From the NCBI RefSeq assembly GCF_041276405.1, contig NZ_JBGGGT010000002.1:1649001-1713000 (forward strand): a stretch of DNA of 64,000 nucleotides, given 5' to 3'. This document shows, piece by piece, positions 22,195 to 29,884 of this stretch (within the stretch, counting starts at the first letter, position 1; the number at the start of each line of letters is the position of its first letter). The notes under the pieces are model-generated. The model had not been told where the DNA came from and made no database searches. It was given only the letters and a program-made list of their open reading frames with translations. Position numbers and translations under genes: made by a program. The DNA is from Microvirga sp. TS319. GTDB lineage: Bacteria; Pseudomonadota; Alphaproteobacteria; Rhizobiales; Beijerinckiaceae.

Positions 22195-24612
22195 ATGCGA
22201 GACGGGAAATCCAGGACCAGAGAACGGGACGAGGATGGGCAGGCCCGGCTGACGACGCTCGCCCGTTCGCAAGCGAAGGTGACCGAGGTCTATCACGAGC
22301 GGTGTGCCAGGGCCGTGCAGCGTTACCTCGATGCCGTGAAGGCCGCGGGCGAGCCGCTCAGGGATGGGGCGGCCCGCTCGGCGTCTCCTCTCGATCTCTG
22401 GCGGGACGCCAGCGCCTATTGGCTCGATTTAACCCAGCGCTCGGTCCTGTTCTGGGACACGCTGCGCCAGCGCGGCGACAACTGGATCGAGCACGAGAAG
22501 GCCGGCAAGCCGCCGCTGCTGGCCTTCGACTGGGAGATGATCGCCGACGCCCGGACATTCGAGCGTTCCGTGAACTACGCTCTCGTGCGCATCATTCCGC
22601 CGGTCGGAATCAAGACCGACCCTGAGCTCCGGCCCTTCGTCATCATCGACCCGCGGGCCGGTCACGGCCCGGGCATCGGCGGGTTCAAGCAGGATTCGCA
22701 GGTGGGCGTAGCGCTCAAGGCGGGGCATCCGGTCTATTTCGCGATCTTCTTCCCCGATCCCGTTCCCGGGCAGGCCCTGTCGGACGTGTCCCGGGCCGAG
22801 GCCGAATTCCTGCGCATCGTCGGCGAGCGCCATCCCAAGACCGGCAAGCCCGTCCTGTTCGGCAACTGCCAGGGCGGCTGGGCCTCTATGCTGGTCGGTG
22901 CCGTCGAACCGGGCCTCGTCGGCCCGATCGTCATCAACGGGGCGCCGATGTCGTACTGGGCCGGCAATGACGGCGAGAACCCGATGCGCTACGCGGGCGG
23001 AATCCTCGGCGGCCTCTGGCCGGCGCTTCTCGCCAGCGATCTCGGCGCCGGCAAGTTCGACGGAGCCTATCTCGTCGAGAATTTCGAGTATCTCAACCCT
23101 GCCAATACGTATTTCGACAAGTACTACACGCTCTTCTCGAAGATCGACACCGAACCCGAACGCTTCCTCGAGTTCGAACGCTGGTGGGGCGGCTTCTTCC
23201 TGATGAACCGGCAGGAGATCAAGTGGATCGTCGAGAACCTGTTCATCGGCAACAATCTGGCGGCCGGCGACGCAGAATGGTCCGAGGGCCGCGCCTTCGA
23301 CCTGCGCGCGATCCAATCGCCGATCATCCTGTTCGCGTCTCTCGGTGACAACATCACCCCGCCGCAGCAGGCGTTCAATTGGGTGGCCGACCTTTATCCG
23401 ACCACGGAGGCTCTCAAGGCGAACGGCCAGGTCATCGTCGGCCTGATGCACAAAAGCGTCGGCCATCTCGGCATCTTCGTCTCGGGCTCGGTCGCGAAGC
23501 GCGAATACACGCAGATCGTCGACCTGATCGGGTATATCGAGCATCTGCCTCCCGGCTTCTACGGCATGCAGGTCGAGGAGCAGAAGGTGGATGGCAGCGT
23601 GCGATACGACGTGGTGCTGACCGAGCGCCGCGTCGAGGACCTGCAGATCCTGCAGAAGTATGGCCGTAAAGACGAGACGCCGTTCGAGGCGGTCGAGAAG
23701 ACGTCTGAGACGCTTGCCGCCGCCTACGAGACCTTCGTGCACCCGTTCGTGGCGCCGTTGGTCACCCCGGCCGCGGCCGGGCTCGCGAGGACATTCAATC
23801 CTCAGAGGGTCCAGCGCTGGGCGGTGTCCGACCTCAACCCCTTCCTGTGGCCGCTCAAAGGCATAGCGGACATGGCGAAGGCGAACCGCGCGCCGCGTGA
23901 CAACGACGGCCCGGCAGCAAAAGCGGAACGCTGTGCCGCCGCCGTCACGTCGGCCTCGTGGGATCTCTACCGTGACCTGCGCGATGCGGCGGTCGAGAAC
24001 ACCTTCTTCCGCACCTACGGACTGGCCCGCATCGGCATGGGCATGCAAGGCGCGGAGGCCGTCGCGGAGGAGCCCATCGACGTGCGTCATGCCCCTCTGG
24101 TGAAGGAGGCGCTGTCGCATATCGAGGAAGGCGACCGGACGAAGGCCATCGTCCGTGCGGCGCTTCTGCTGATGAAGGCCGGTACCGGTCGGCGGCGGCT
24201 CTCGGCCATGAAGCGGACACGGGAACTCGTCGGACACGACGTCGGCCTGCTCGACGTGCCGACGGAAGCGGCCCGCGACATCATCCGCGAGCAGTCCTAC
24301 GTCGTCGATTTCGAGCCCGTGAAGGCGCTCATGGCGCTTCCCAAGCTTCTGCGGACCGCCGATGACAGGCGCAGCCTGCTCGATCTGCTCGACCGGGTGG
24401 AAGGCAGGATCGAGGCCAACGAGAAGCAGGTGACGTTGCTGGGCGAGATCCGGCGCCTCCTCGCCGAGGACGAGCCCACAGGCGAGACGAAGGCCGAACC
24501 GATCACGGTGACGCTGGTGGAGCGCGACGCGGAGACCCGCCCCGGAACGGCGGCCAGGCGGGGATCCGCTCGCCGCGCCAGCCATACCCGACGCACGAGG
24601 GCAAACCCATGA
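22195..24612 (+). CDS. DUF3141 protein (PHB-synthase-like alpha/beta hydrolase)
   Basis: 805 aa from ATG 22195 behind GGGACGGA. The central part is alpha/beta-hydrolase-like: RAGHGPGIGGF, PVYFAIFFPDPVPGQ, and the nucleophile-elbow region FGNCQGGW with Cys-type nucleophile as in polyhydroxyalkanoate synthases. The Asp/His region appears as SLGDNITPPQQ and KSVGHLGIFVSG. The C-terminal 250 residues are helical and unassigned. The family is often beside ackA and fabI genes; its reaction is not established. It overlaps fabI by 4 bp. Confidence 0.85.
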   Translation: MRDGKSRTRERDEDGQARLTTLARSQAKVTEVYHERCARAVQRYLDAVKAAGEPLRDGAARSASPLDLWRDASAYWLDLTQRSVLFWDTLRQRGDNWIEHEKAGKPPLLAFDWEMIADARTFERSVNYALVRIIPPVGIKTDPELRPFVIIDPRAGHGPGIGGFKQDSQVGVALKAGHPVYFAIFFPDPVPGQALSDVSRAEAEFLRIVGERHPKTGKPVLFGNCQGGWASMLVGAVEPGLVGPIVINGAPMSYWAGNDGENPMRYAGGILGGLWPALLASDLGAGKFDGAYLVENFEYLNPANTYFDKYYTLFSKIDTEPERFLEFERWWGGFFLMNRQEIKWIVENLFIGNNLAAGDAEWSEGRAFDLRAIQSPIILFASLGDNITPPQQAFNWVADLYPTTEALKANGQVIVGLMHKSVGHLGIFVSGSVAKREYTQIVDLIGYIEHLPPGFYGMQVEEQKVDGSVRYDVVLTERRVEDLQILQKYGRKDETPFEAVEKTSETLAAAYETFVHPFVAPLVTPAAAGLARTFNPQRVQRWAVSDLNPFLWPLKGIADMAKANRAPRDNDGPAAKAERCAAAVTSASWDLYRDLRDAAVENTFFRTYGLARIGMGMQGAEAVAEEPIDVRHAPLVKEALSHIEEGDRTKAIVRAALLLMKAGTGRRRLSAMKRTRELVGHDVGLLDVPTEAARDIIREQSYVVDFEPVKALMALPKLLRTADDRRSLLDLLDRVEGRIEANEKQVTLLGEIRRLLAEDEPTGETKAEPITVTLVERDAETRPGTAARRGSARRASHTRRTRANP

Positions 24613-25430
24613 ACGACCGTCCCATGAACGACCGTCCCACCGAGCTGACAGAAATTGCTATTCAATCGAAGATCCTGCACGGCAAGCGGGCTCTCGTCGT
24701 CGGCATCGCCAACGAGCATTCGATCGCCTATGGCTGCGCCCGGGTTTTCCGGGAGCTCGGCGCCGACCTCGCCGTCACCTATCTCAACGAGAGGGCCAAG
24801 CCCTATGTCGAGCCTCTCGCCGACGAGCTCGGAGCGTCGATCCTCGCACCCTGCGATGTGGCTCAGCCCGGACAGCTCGAAGCGGTCTTCGAGCAGATCC
24901 GCGAAACCTGGGGCAGCCTCGACATCGCGCTGCATTCCATCGCTTTCGCGCCGAAACAGGACCTGCAGGGGCGGCTCGTCGACAGCTCGGACGAGGGGTT
25001 CAAGGTGGCGATGGACGTCTCGTGCCATTCCTTCATCCGCATGGCCCGTCTCGCCGAGCCGCTGATGCCCGAAGGCGGAACGCTCCTGGCGATGAGCTAT
25101 CATGGCGCCAACAAGGTGGTTCCGAACTACAACCTGATGGGACCCGTGAAGGCGGCGCTGGAGAGCGCCGTCCGCTATCTCGCCTATGAATTGGGCGACA
25201 AGCATATCCGGGTTCACGCCGTGTCGCCCGGTCCCCTGAAGACGCGGGCGGCCTCCGGGCTGAAGGATTTCGATGTCCTCCTGTCCGAGGCCACCGAGCG
25301 GGCGCCCATCGGCGAACTGGTCGATATCGACGATGTCGGCCTCACGGCCGCGTATCTGACGACACCGTTCGCCAGGCGGCTGACGGGGACGACCACCTAT
25401 GTCGACGGAGGACTGAGCATCATGGCGTGA
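24609..25430 (+). CDS. fabI: Enoyl-ACP reductase (NADH), FabI type
   Basis: 273 aa. SDR fold of the FabI class: cofactor motif VVGIANEHSIAYGCA (residues about 30-44), SIAFAPKQDL, and catalytic Tyr174-x6-Lys181 (YNLMGPVK). It reduces enoyl-ACP in fatty acid synthesis. A second copy specialised for this acetate/PHB cluster is likely, since the housekeeping copy is usually elsewhere (inference). The N-terminus reads MNDRPMNDRP because a 15-bp unit containing the start codon is tandemly duplicated (24606-24635). The first ATG overlaps the DUF3141 stop (ATGA). Confidence 0.9.
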   Translation: MNDRPMNDRPTELTEIAIQSKILHGKRALVVGIANEHSIAYGCARVFRELGADLAVTYLNERAKPYVEPLADELGASILAPCDVAQPGQLEAVFEQIRETWGSLDIALHSIAFAPKQDLQGRLVDSSDEGFKVAMDVSCHSFIRMARLAEPLMPEGGTLLAMSYHGANKVVPNYNLMGPVKAALESAVRYLAYELGDKHIRVHAVSPGPLKTRAASGLKDFDVLLSEATERAPIGELVDIDDVGLTAAYLTTPFARRLTGTTTYVDGGLSIMA

Positions 25431-25472
25431 GGCGAGCCTCGCACGTGGGTGCCCGATCGAAGGGAGGTCACA

Positions 25473-25781
25473 ATGACTTTCGGTTTCGTCCCTCTAGCCA
25501 AGCGTATCGGCATCGCTGCATTCGCGGCCGTTTTGGCAGGTACCGCATGGGCCCAAGTGCCAAGTCGCGCGCCAAGTCAGGCGCCAAGTCGGGCGCCAAG
25601 TCAGGACGCTGCACTGTCTGCTCCGGTCAAGCAACGTCAGCCGTCACAGTCCTCCATTCAGGAGCAGAACGACCGGCAGCAGACGAAAACCGACAAAGGC
25701 GGATCGGAAGCCGACAGGAAGGTACGCGAGACGGATCGCCGGCTGAACCGCACCCTGCGCAGTGTCTGCATCGGCTGCTAG
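25473..25781 (+). CDS. Small secreted protein with C-terminal RSVCxxC motif (paralogue 1)
   Basis: 102 aa, ATG 25473 after AGGGAGGT. Signal peptide ends near GTAWAQ (residues 23-28). Then PSRAPSQ-type repeats (about 30-44), a Gln/Lys-rich polar middle, and the end DRRLNRTLRSVCIGC. The last 15 residues closely match those of the gene at 45161 (DRRMSRTMRSVCGRC), defining a small family with a terminal Cys-x2-Cys. Possible metal or disulfide role at the C-terminus (inference). First gene before the AI-2E-type permease. Confidence 0.7.
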   Translation: MTFGFVPLAKRIGIAAFAAVLAGTAWAQVPSRAPSQAPSRAPSQDAALSAPVKQRQPSQSSIQEQNDRQQTKTDKGGSEADRKVRETDRRLNRTLRSVCIGC

Positions 25782-25805
25782 CAGCCGTCACATCGGGAGA
25801 GAGTC

Positions 25806-26915
25806 TTGCGTTCAGTGGATTCGCGCGACGCGATGAACAGCCGGGAAAGGTCCCCCTCTCTCGAAGCGAGCTATGTGGAGAAGGCGCTCGGGCTCGTGCT
25901 GCTCCTGGTGCTGGCCGTCGGCTGCATCTACATCCTGACGCCGTTCCTCAACGCCATCTTGCTCGCCGTCACGCTGTGCGTGTCCACCTGGTCGCCGTTC
26001 CGGAAGATGGAGGCATGGCTGGGCGGACGTCCGACCGCCGCTGCCCTTGTCATGACTCTGATGACCGCCGGTCTGCTCGTGCTCCCGCTGCTCGCTCTGG
26101 GCGCGAACCTCGCGGACGACGTCACCCGGCTCGCCGTAGCTGTCCGATCCGCCATAGACCAGGGGCTGCCGCCGCCCGGCTGGCTCGGCCGCATCCCGCT
26201 GGTCGGGCAGGAGGCGGAGCAGGTGTGGCTTCAGGCGGTCCGGCAGGGCAAAGGGCTTGCGCCGGTCGTCGCGCCCTATCTGGCGCCGTTGCGGGAATGG
26301 GCCCTGCGCCAGGGAGCCTCGCTTCTCTCCGGCACGCTCCAGGTGGGGTTCGGCATCGTGCTGGCCTTCTTCCTCTATCGGGACGGTGTCTATGTGGAGC
26401 GCCGTCTCGAATGGGCGATGGCGCGGCTGGGCGGCTGGCGCGCTCGCCGTGTGCTGACGGCGGCGGGCGCCACCATCAAGAGCGTGGTCAACGGGGTTCT
26501 CGGCACCGCGCTGGTGCAGGGCATCCTGCTCGGTTTCAGCTTCTGGCTCGCGGGCGTCCCCGGCGCGATCGTACTCGGCGCCGTGGGCATTGTGCTGACT
26601 CTGCTGCCGATGGGGCTCGTGCTGCTCTGGCTGCCCGCTGCCCTGTGGCTGATGTCCGACGGCCATACCGGAGGGGCCGTGTTCGTGATGGCTTGGAACG
26701 GCCTTTTCGTCGGCAGTCTCGACAACGTCCTGCGTCCATACCTGATCAGCCGAGGCATCCGGATGCCGATGGTGCTGATCTTTCTCGGCGTGCTCGGCGG
26801 TCTGCTGACCTTCGGGATCATCGGCGTCTTCGTCGGCCCCGTACTGCTCGCGGTCGCGCACACGCTGTTCCAGGACTGGGGGCGTGCCAGCGAGACCGCG
26901 CCCGGTTCAGCCTGA
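25806..26915 (+). CDS. AI-2E-family transporter (PerM/YdiK-like)
   Basis: 369 aa if started at TTG 25806 with GGGAGAGAG just upstream; an ATG at 25833 has no site. Paired N-terminal helices (ALGLVLLLVLAVGCIYILTPF), then a long amphipathic region (about 90-190) and the C-terminal block with GVPGAIVLGAVGIVLTLLPMG and FGIIGVFVGPVLLAV, the family signature. Members act as Na+/H+ antiporters or export small molecules; the substrate is unknown. Follows the RSVCxxC gene at 24 nt. Confidence 0.88.
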   Translation: MRSVDSRDAMNSRERSPSLEASYVEKALGLVLLLVLAVGCIYILTPFLNAILLAVTLCVSTWSPFRKMEAWLGGRPTAAALVMTLMTAGLLVLPLLALGANLADDVTRLAVAVRSAIDQGLPPPGWLGRIPLVGQEAEQVWLQAVRQGKGLAPVVAPYLAPLREWALRQGASLLSGTLQVGFGIVLAFFLYRDGVYVERRLEWAMARLGGWRARRVLTAAGATIKSVVNGVLGTALVQGILLGFSFWLAGVPGAIVLGAVGIVLTLLPMGLVLLWLPAALWLMSDGHTGGAVFVMAWNGLFVGSLDNVLRPYLISRGIRMPMVLIFLGVLGGLLTFGIIGVFVGPVLLAVAHTLFQDWGRASETAPGSA

Positions 26916-26939
26916 TCGTCCAAAGGGGAGGGAGCCTCG

Positions 26940-27089
26940 ATGAAAACGATCACTCTTCAGGACGGCGTCGCGATGGTCCCTGCCGGAGCCGCGGCCCGGG
27001 CCAAGCTCGTAACCTCTCCTGAACCGTCGAAACCAACAATCGCGAGGGCCGCGTCCGACGCCACGCCCTTCGTGGGAGACGCCCTATGA
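26940..27089 (+). CDS. Small hypothetical protein, 49 aa, coupled to the next gene
   Basis: ATG 26940 (MKTITLQDGVAMVPAGAAAR) follows AGGGGAGGGAG (26923-26933), a strong binding site. The frame ends at TGA 27087-27089, which overlaps ATG 27086 of the next gene (ATGA), so translation is coupled. Composition is Ala/Thr/Pro-rich with no helix long enough to span a membrane. No family recognised. It may be a real small subunit or mainly a leader that couples translation. Confidence 0.55.
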   Translation: MKTITLQDGVAMVPAGAAARAKLVTSPEPSKPTIARAASDATPFVGDAL

Positions 27090-27556
27090 CCCCATCGATA
27101 AACCCTGCGGCACCTCATCATCTGCCCATCTTCCTCGCCGGACCCGACGGGACCGACGTCTTCATGACGGTCATGGCGGTGTTCATGGTGCTCGCCGTGC
27201 TGGCCGTTGGTCTCCTCTTCCTGCGGCTGCATACCCTGCCTGAGCGCATGGCCCACAAATCCAAGAAGATCCAGTTCGAGGTCGTGGCCGTGCTGGGCCT
27301 GCTGGCCCTGTTCACCCACATGCACATCTTCTGGGTTGCCGGCTTGCTGCTCGCATTGATCGACGTTCCTGACTTCGGATGGCCGCTGCGCAGGATGGCG
27401 GGTTCGCTCGAGAAGATCGCCGGCATCCCGCCGGGCGAGGGCGCGAACGACGTGCCGGAGGACGGTACTCCTGCCGTGCCGCCGGGCGAGGGCACGGTGG
27501 AGGCGCCGACGACCGTCACTCCTTATCGCCTGCCGAAGGAGCAGTCCCATGCTTGA
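27086..27556 (+). CDS. Membrane protein partner of the HlyD module, 156 aa
   Basis: Two hydrophobic segments (about residues 26-47 and 67-92: VVAVLGLLALFTHMHIFWVAG in parts) with LHTLPERMAHKSKKIQFE between them, then a Pro/Gly/Glu-rich tail (PPGEGANDVPEDG repeated as PPGEGTVEAP). The two-helix plus HlyD order mirrors the DUF3302-HlyD pair at 13233-14404. It overlaps the HlyD gene by 8 bp. Function unknown; partner of the fusion protein is inferred. Confidence 0.75.
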   Translation: MTPSINPAAPHHLPIFLAGPDGTDVFMTVMAVFMVLAVLAVGLLFLRLHTLPERMAHKSKKIQFEVVAVLGLLALFTHMHIFWVAGLLLALIDVPDFGWPLRRMAGSLEKIAGIPPGEGANDVPEDGTPAVPPGEGTVEAPTTVTPYRLPKEQSHA

Positions 27557-28781
27557 ACTCCTTCTCTGCTCGCTGCTGACGATCCTGCCGGACTATCTCT
27601 ACCGCCGCTATGCCCAGGGCAGGCGGCTCGGCAAGGAGATCACGCTCTACTCGGTGTGGTTCGAGTTGCGCTGGGGCATCATCACGTGCCTGATGCTCAC
27701 GGTCGGGCTGATCACGGTGATCTTCTATTTTCATCCCTCGACGAGCAACGTCACGGCGTACTTCCGGACCGTCCCGATCCTGCCGGAGACCAACGGGCGC
27801 GTGGCCGAGGTCAATCTCGGCGTCAGCGGAGAGGTCAAGCAGGGACAGCCGATCTTCCGGCTCGACAGTGCCAAGCAGGATGCGGCGGTGGAGACCGCCC
27901 GCCGCAAGATCGCTCAGGTGGACGCGGAGCTGGTCGCTGCGCGGACCGATGTCGCGGCGGCCGAAGGCAGGATCCAGGAGGCCAGGAGTGCCTACCAGCA
28001 GGCGGTGGACGAGCTGGCGATCAAGCAGGAGATCTATCGCCGCAATCCGGGCGCCGTCGCCACGCGGGAGATCGACAAGCTGCAGGTCGCCGTGCAAGGG
28101 CGCCAAGGCGGCATCGACGCCGCCGTCGCCGCGAAGGAACAGGCTGAGACGCGGATCTCCACCCTGCTGCCGGCCGAGAGGGCCAGCGCCGAAGCCGAAC
28201 TGGCCCAGGCACAGGTGGAGTTGGACAAGACCGTCATTCGGGCCGGTGTGGACGGACGCGTGGAGCAGTTCACGCTGCGGGTGGGCGACATCGTCAACCC
28301 ATTCATGCGCCCGGCCGGCGTCCTGATTCCGGAAGGGGCCGGGCGGCAGGCCGTGGTAGCCGGTTTCGGGCAGATCGAGGCGCAGGTGATGAAGCCCGGG
28401 ATGATCGCCGAGATCACGTGCGTCTCGAAGCCCTGGACGGTGATCCCGATGGTGGTGACGAGCGTGCAGGACTACATTGCCGCCGGCCAGATCCGCAGCG
28501 GCGAGCAACTGCTCGACCCGCAGCAGGTGGTCCGGCCGGGAACCATCCTGGCGTTCCTCGAGCCCTTGTACGCGGGTGGGCTCGACGGCGTCACGCCCGG
28601 CAGTTCCTGCGTCGCCAATGCCTATACCAGCAACCACGACCTGATCGCCTCGGGAGAGGTCGGTTCCTTCCAAGGGCTGGTGCTGCATGGCGTGGATGCG
28701 GTCGGGCTCGTGCACGCCATGATCCTGCGGATCCAGGCGCTCGTTCTGCCGATTCAGACCCTCGTGTTCAGCGGACACTGA
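27549..28781 (+). CDS. HlyD-family membrane fusion protein
   Basis: 410 aa. One or two N-terminal helices (about residues 37-62), lipoyl half motif ILPETNGRVAEVNLGVSG with VKQGQPIFRLD, a long coiled coil (about 110-225, DAAVETARRKIAQVDAELVAA in parts), and the second half TVIRAGVDGRVEQFTLRVGD. A hydrophobic C-terminal stretch follows (VHAMILRIQALVLPI). No export pump is next to it. Together with the upstream two-helix protein it forms the second such module in this window. Confidence 0.87.
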   Translation: MLELLLCSLLTILPDYLYRRYAQGRRLGKEITLYSVWFELRWGIITCLMLTVGLITVIFYFHPSTSNVTAYFRTVPILPETNGRVAEVNLGVSGEVKQGQPIFRLDSAKQDAAVETARRKIAQVDAELVAARTDVAAAEGRIQEARSAYQQAVDELAIKQEIYRRNPGAVATREIDKLQVAVQGRQGGIDAAVAAKEQAETRISTLLPAERASAEAELAQAQVELDKTVIRAGVDGRVEQFTLRVGDIVNPFMRPAGVLIPEGAGRQAVVAGFGQIEAQVMKPGMIAEITCVSKPWTVIPMVVTSVQDYIAAGQIRSGEQLLDPQQVVRPGTILAFLEPLYAGGLDGVTPGSSCVANAYTSNHDLIASGEVGSFQGLVLHGVDAVGLVHAMILRIQALVLPIQTLVFSGH

Positions 28782-28805
28782 CGTTTGCAGCAAGGAGAGG
28801 TTTCC

Positions 28806-29207
28806 GTGGCCAGCATGCATTTTGAGCTGATCTCGCCAGAGCGGGTCGTATTCGCGGGCGAGGTGCGGGCGGTCATGTTGCCGGCCACTGAAGGCGACAT
28901 GACCATCATGCCGGGCCACGAGTCGGTCATGGTGATGCTCAATCCGGGTGTGGTCGCGGTGACCGACTCCCAAGGTCATGGCCGCAGCGCATTCGTGCGG
29001 GGCGGGTTCGTCGAGATCACCGGCTCCCGCGTGTCGGTCCTCGCCGAGCAGGCGCTGCCGCCGGAGGAGCTGACGCGCGAACGCCTCGACGAGGAGATCG
29101 TGCGCTTGGAAACCATGCGCGAGGCCATGCGGGATGATCGCTCCCGCTGGGAGGCGGATTTTGCCATCGGCCGCCTGGAGCAGGTGAAGACGACCCTTTC
29201 ATTCTGA
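28806..29207 (+). CDS. atpC: Orphan F1Fo ATP synthase epsilon subunit
   Basis: 133 aa from GTG 28806 after AAGGAGAGG. The beta-sandwich domain is typical (MHFELISPERVVFAGEV, LPATEGDMTIMPGHE, FVRGGFVEITGSRVSVLAE), followed by the two-helix C-terminal part (LTRERLDEEIVRLETMREA). In the standard operon atpC follows atpD; here no other ATP synthase gene is nearby. It may be a second copy that modulates the main enzyme, or a remnant of an alternative (N-type) ATPase operon. It lies 24 nt after the HlyD gene. Confidence 0.9.
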   Translation: MASMHFELISPERVVFAGEVRAVMLPATEGDMTIMPGHESVMVMLNPGVVAVTDSQGHGRSAFVRGGFVEITGSRVSVLAEQALPPEELTRERLDEEIVRLETMREAMRDDRSRWEADFAIGRLEQVKTTLSF

Positions 29208-29229
29208 AGCGCAAAAAGGAGGACGATCC

Positions 29230-29571
29230 ATGACCATCATGTCAAAGACATCGGGAGCATCGGAGAGGTTGCGCAGCGGTATCGGGACAGCTTTGCCCGA
29301 TGGCGACGGTCGGGCTCTGACGAATGCTTCGGAAGCCTGGTTCGCCGCCACCGCCGAATGCCAGCGCGAGATGTTCGGCTTCATGTCCATGAGGCTTGAA
29401 AAGGACGGCGAGGCGGTTCGGGAGATGATGGGCTGCAAGACCATGGCGGATGCCGCGGCCGTCCACTCGCACTGGGCGGAGGAAACCCTTCGCGACTACA
29501 ACGCTGAGATCACCAAGCTGATGACGATCTACACCAATTCCGTCAACGGCGGAGCGAGCCTGAAGAGATGA
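29230..29571 (+). CDS. Phasin-like protein (paralogue 1)
   Basis: 113 aa, ATG 29230 after AAGGAGGAC. All-helical with the phasin pattern EAWFAATAECQREMFGFMSM, then CKTMADAAAVHSHWAEETLRDYN and LMTIY. Nearly the same protein is encoded at 45702 (about 60 percent by eye in the C-terminal two thirds). Phasins coat polyhydroxybutyrate granules. It closes the 19.4-29.6 kb run, consistent with carbon storage. Confidence 0.75.
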   Translation: MTIMSKTSGASERLRSGIGTALPDGDGRALTNASEAWFAATAECQREMFGFMSMRLEKDGEAVREMMGCKTMADAAAVHSHWAEETLRDYNAEITKLMTIYTNSVNGGASLKR

Positions 29572-29664
29572 CGGCCAGCTTGGCTGAAGCCGCCGGCTGA
29601 CGGATCCTGCCCGCACCATCGCACTCTCCCTGCAGGCCGCCGCCCGCACTTTGGCCGCGTCGCG

Positions 29665-29779
29665 AGCGCATCGTGCGAAAAAGTGGCTCCGGTTTTTCGC
29701 ACGAACGATGCGCTCATCTCAGAAGGGAGCATCGGATCGAGCTCAAAAGTGCAAGTCCACTTCCCGCGTCCGATGCTCT
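29665..29779 (+). repeat. Two-hairpin intergenic repeat, family A
   Basis: AGCGCATCGTGCGAAAAAG...TTTTTCGCACGAACGATGC, then GGGAGCATCGGATCG...CGTCCGATGCTCT. It lies free between the phasin and the sensor kinase and touches no stop codon. Confidence 0.85.
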
Positions 29780-29829
29780 CGTCGTGCTTCACCTCAGGCT
29801 GAGAAGGACAACCATGGAGGTTCATTCCG

Positions 29830-29847
29830 GTGTTAACCTGTGTTAAC
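29830..29847 (+). promoter_or_regulatory. Direct repeat GTGTTAAC-CT-GTGTTAAC
   Basis: Two exact 8-bp units (29830-29837 and 29840-29847), each containing the palindrome GTTAAC, 10 bp apart (one helical turn) and 38 bp before the sensor kinase start. Looks like a tandem operator; the binding protein is unknown. Confidence 0.4.
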
Positions 29848-29884
29848 TTTTCGGTGAACTCCGCCGGCGAAGCGGGCACACGTC

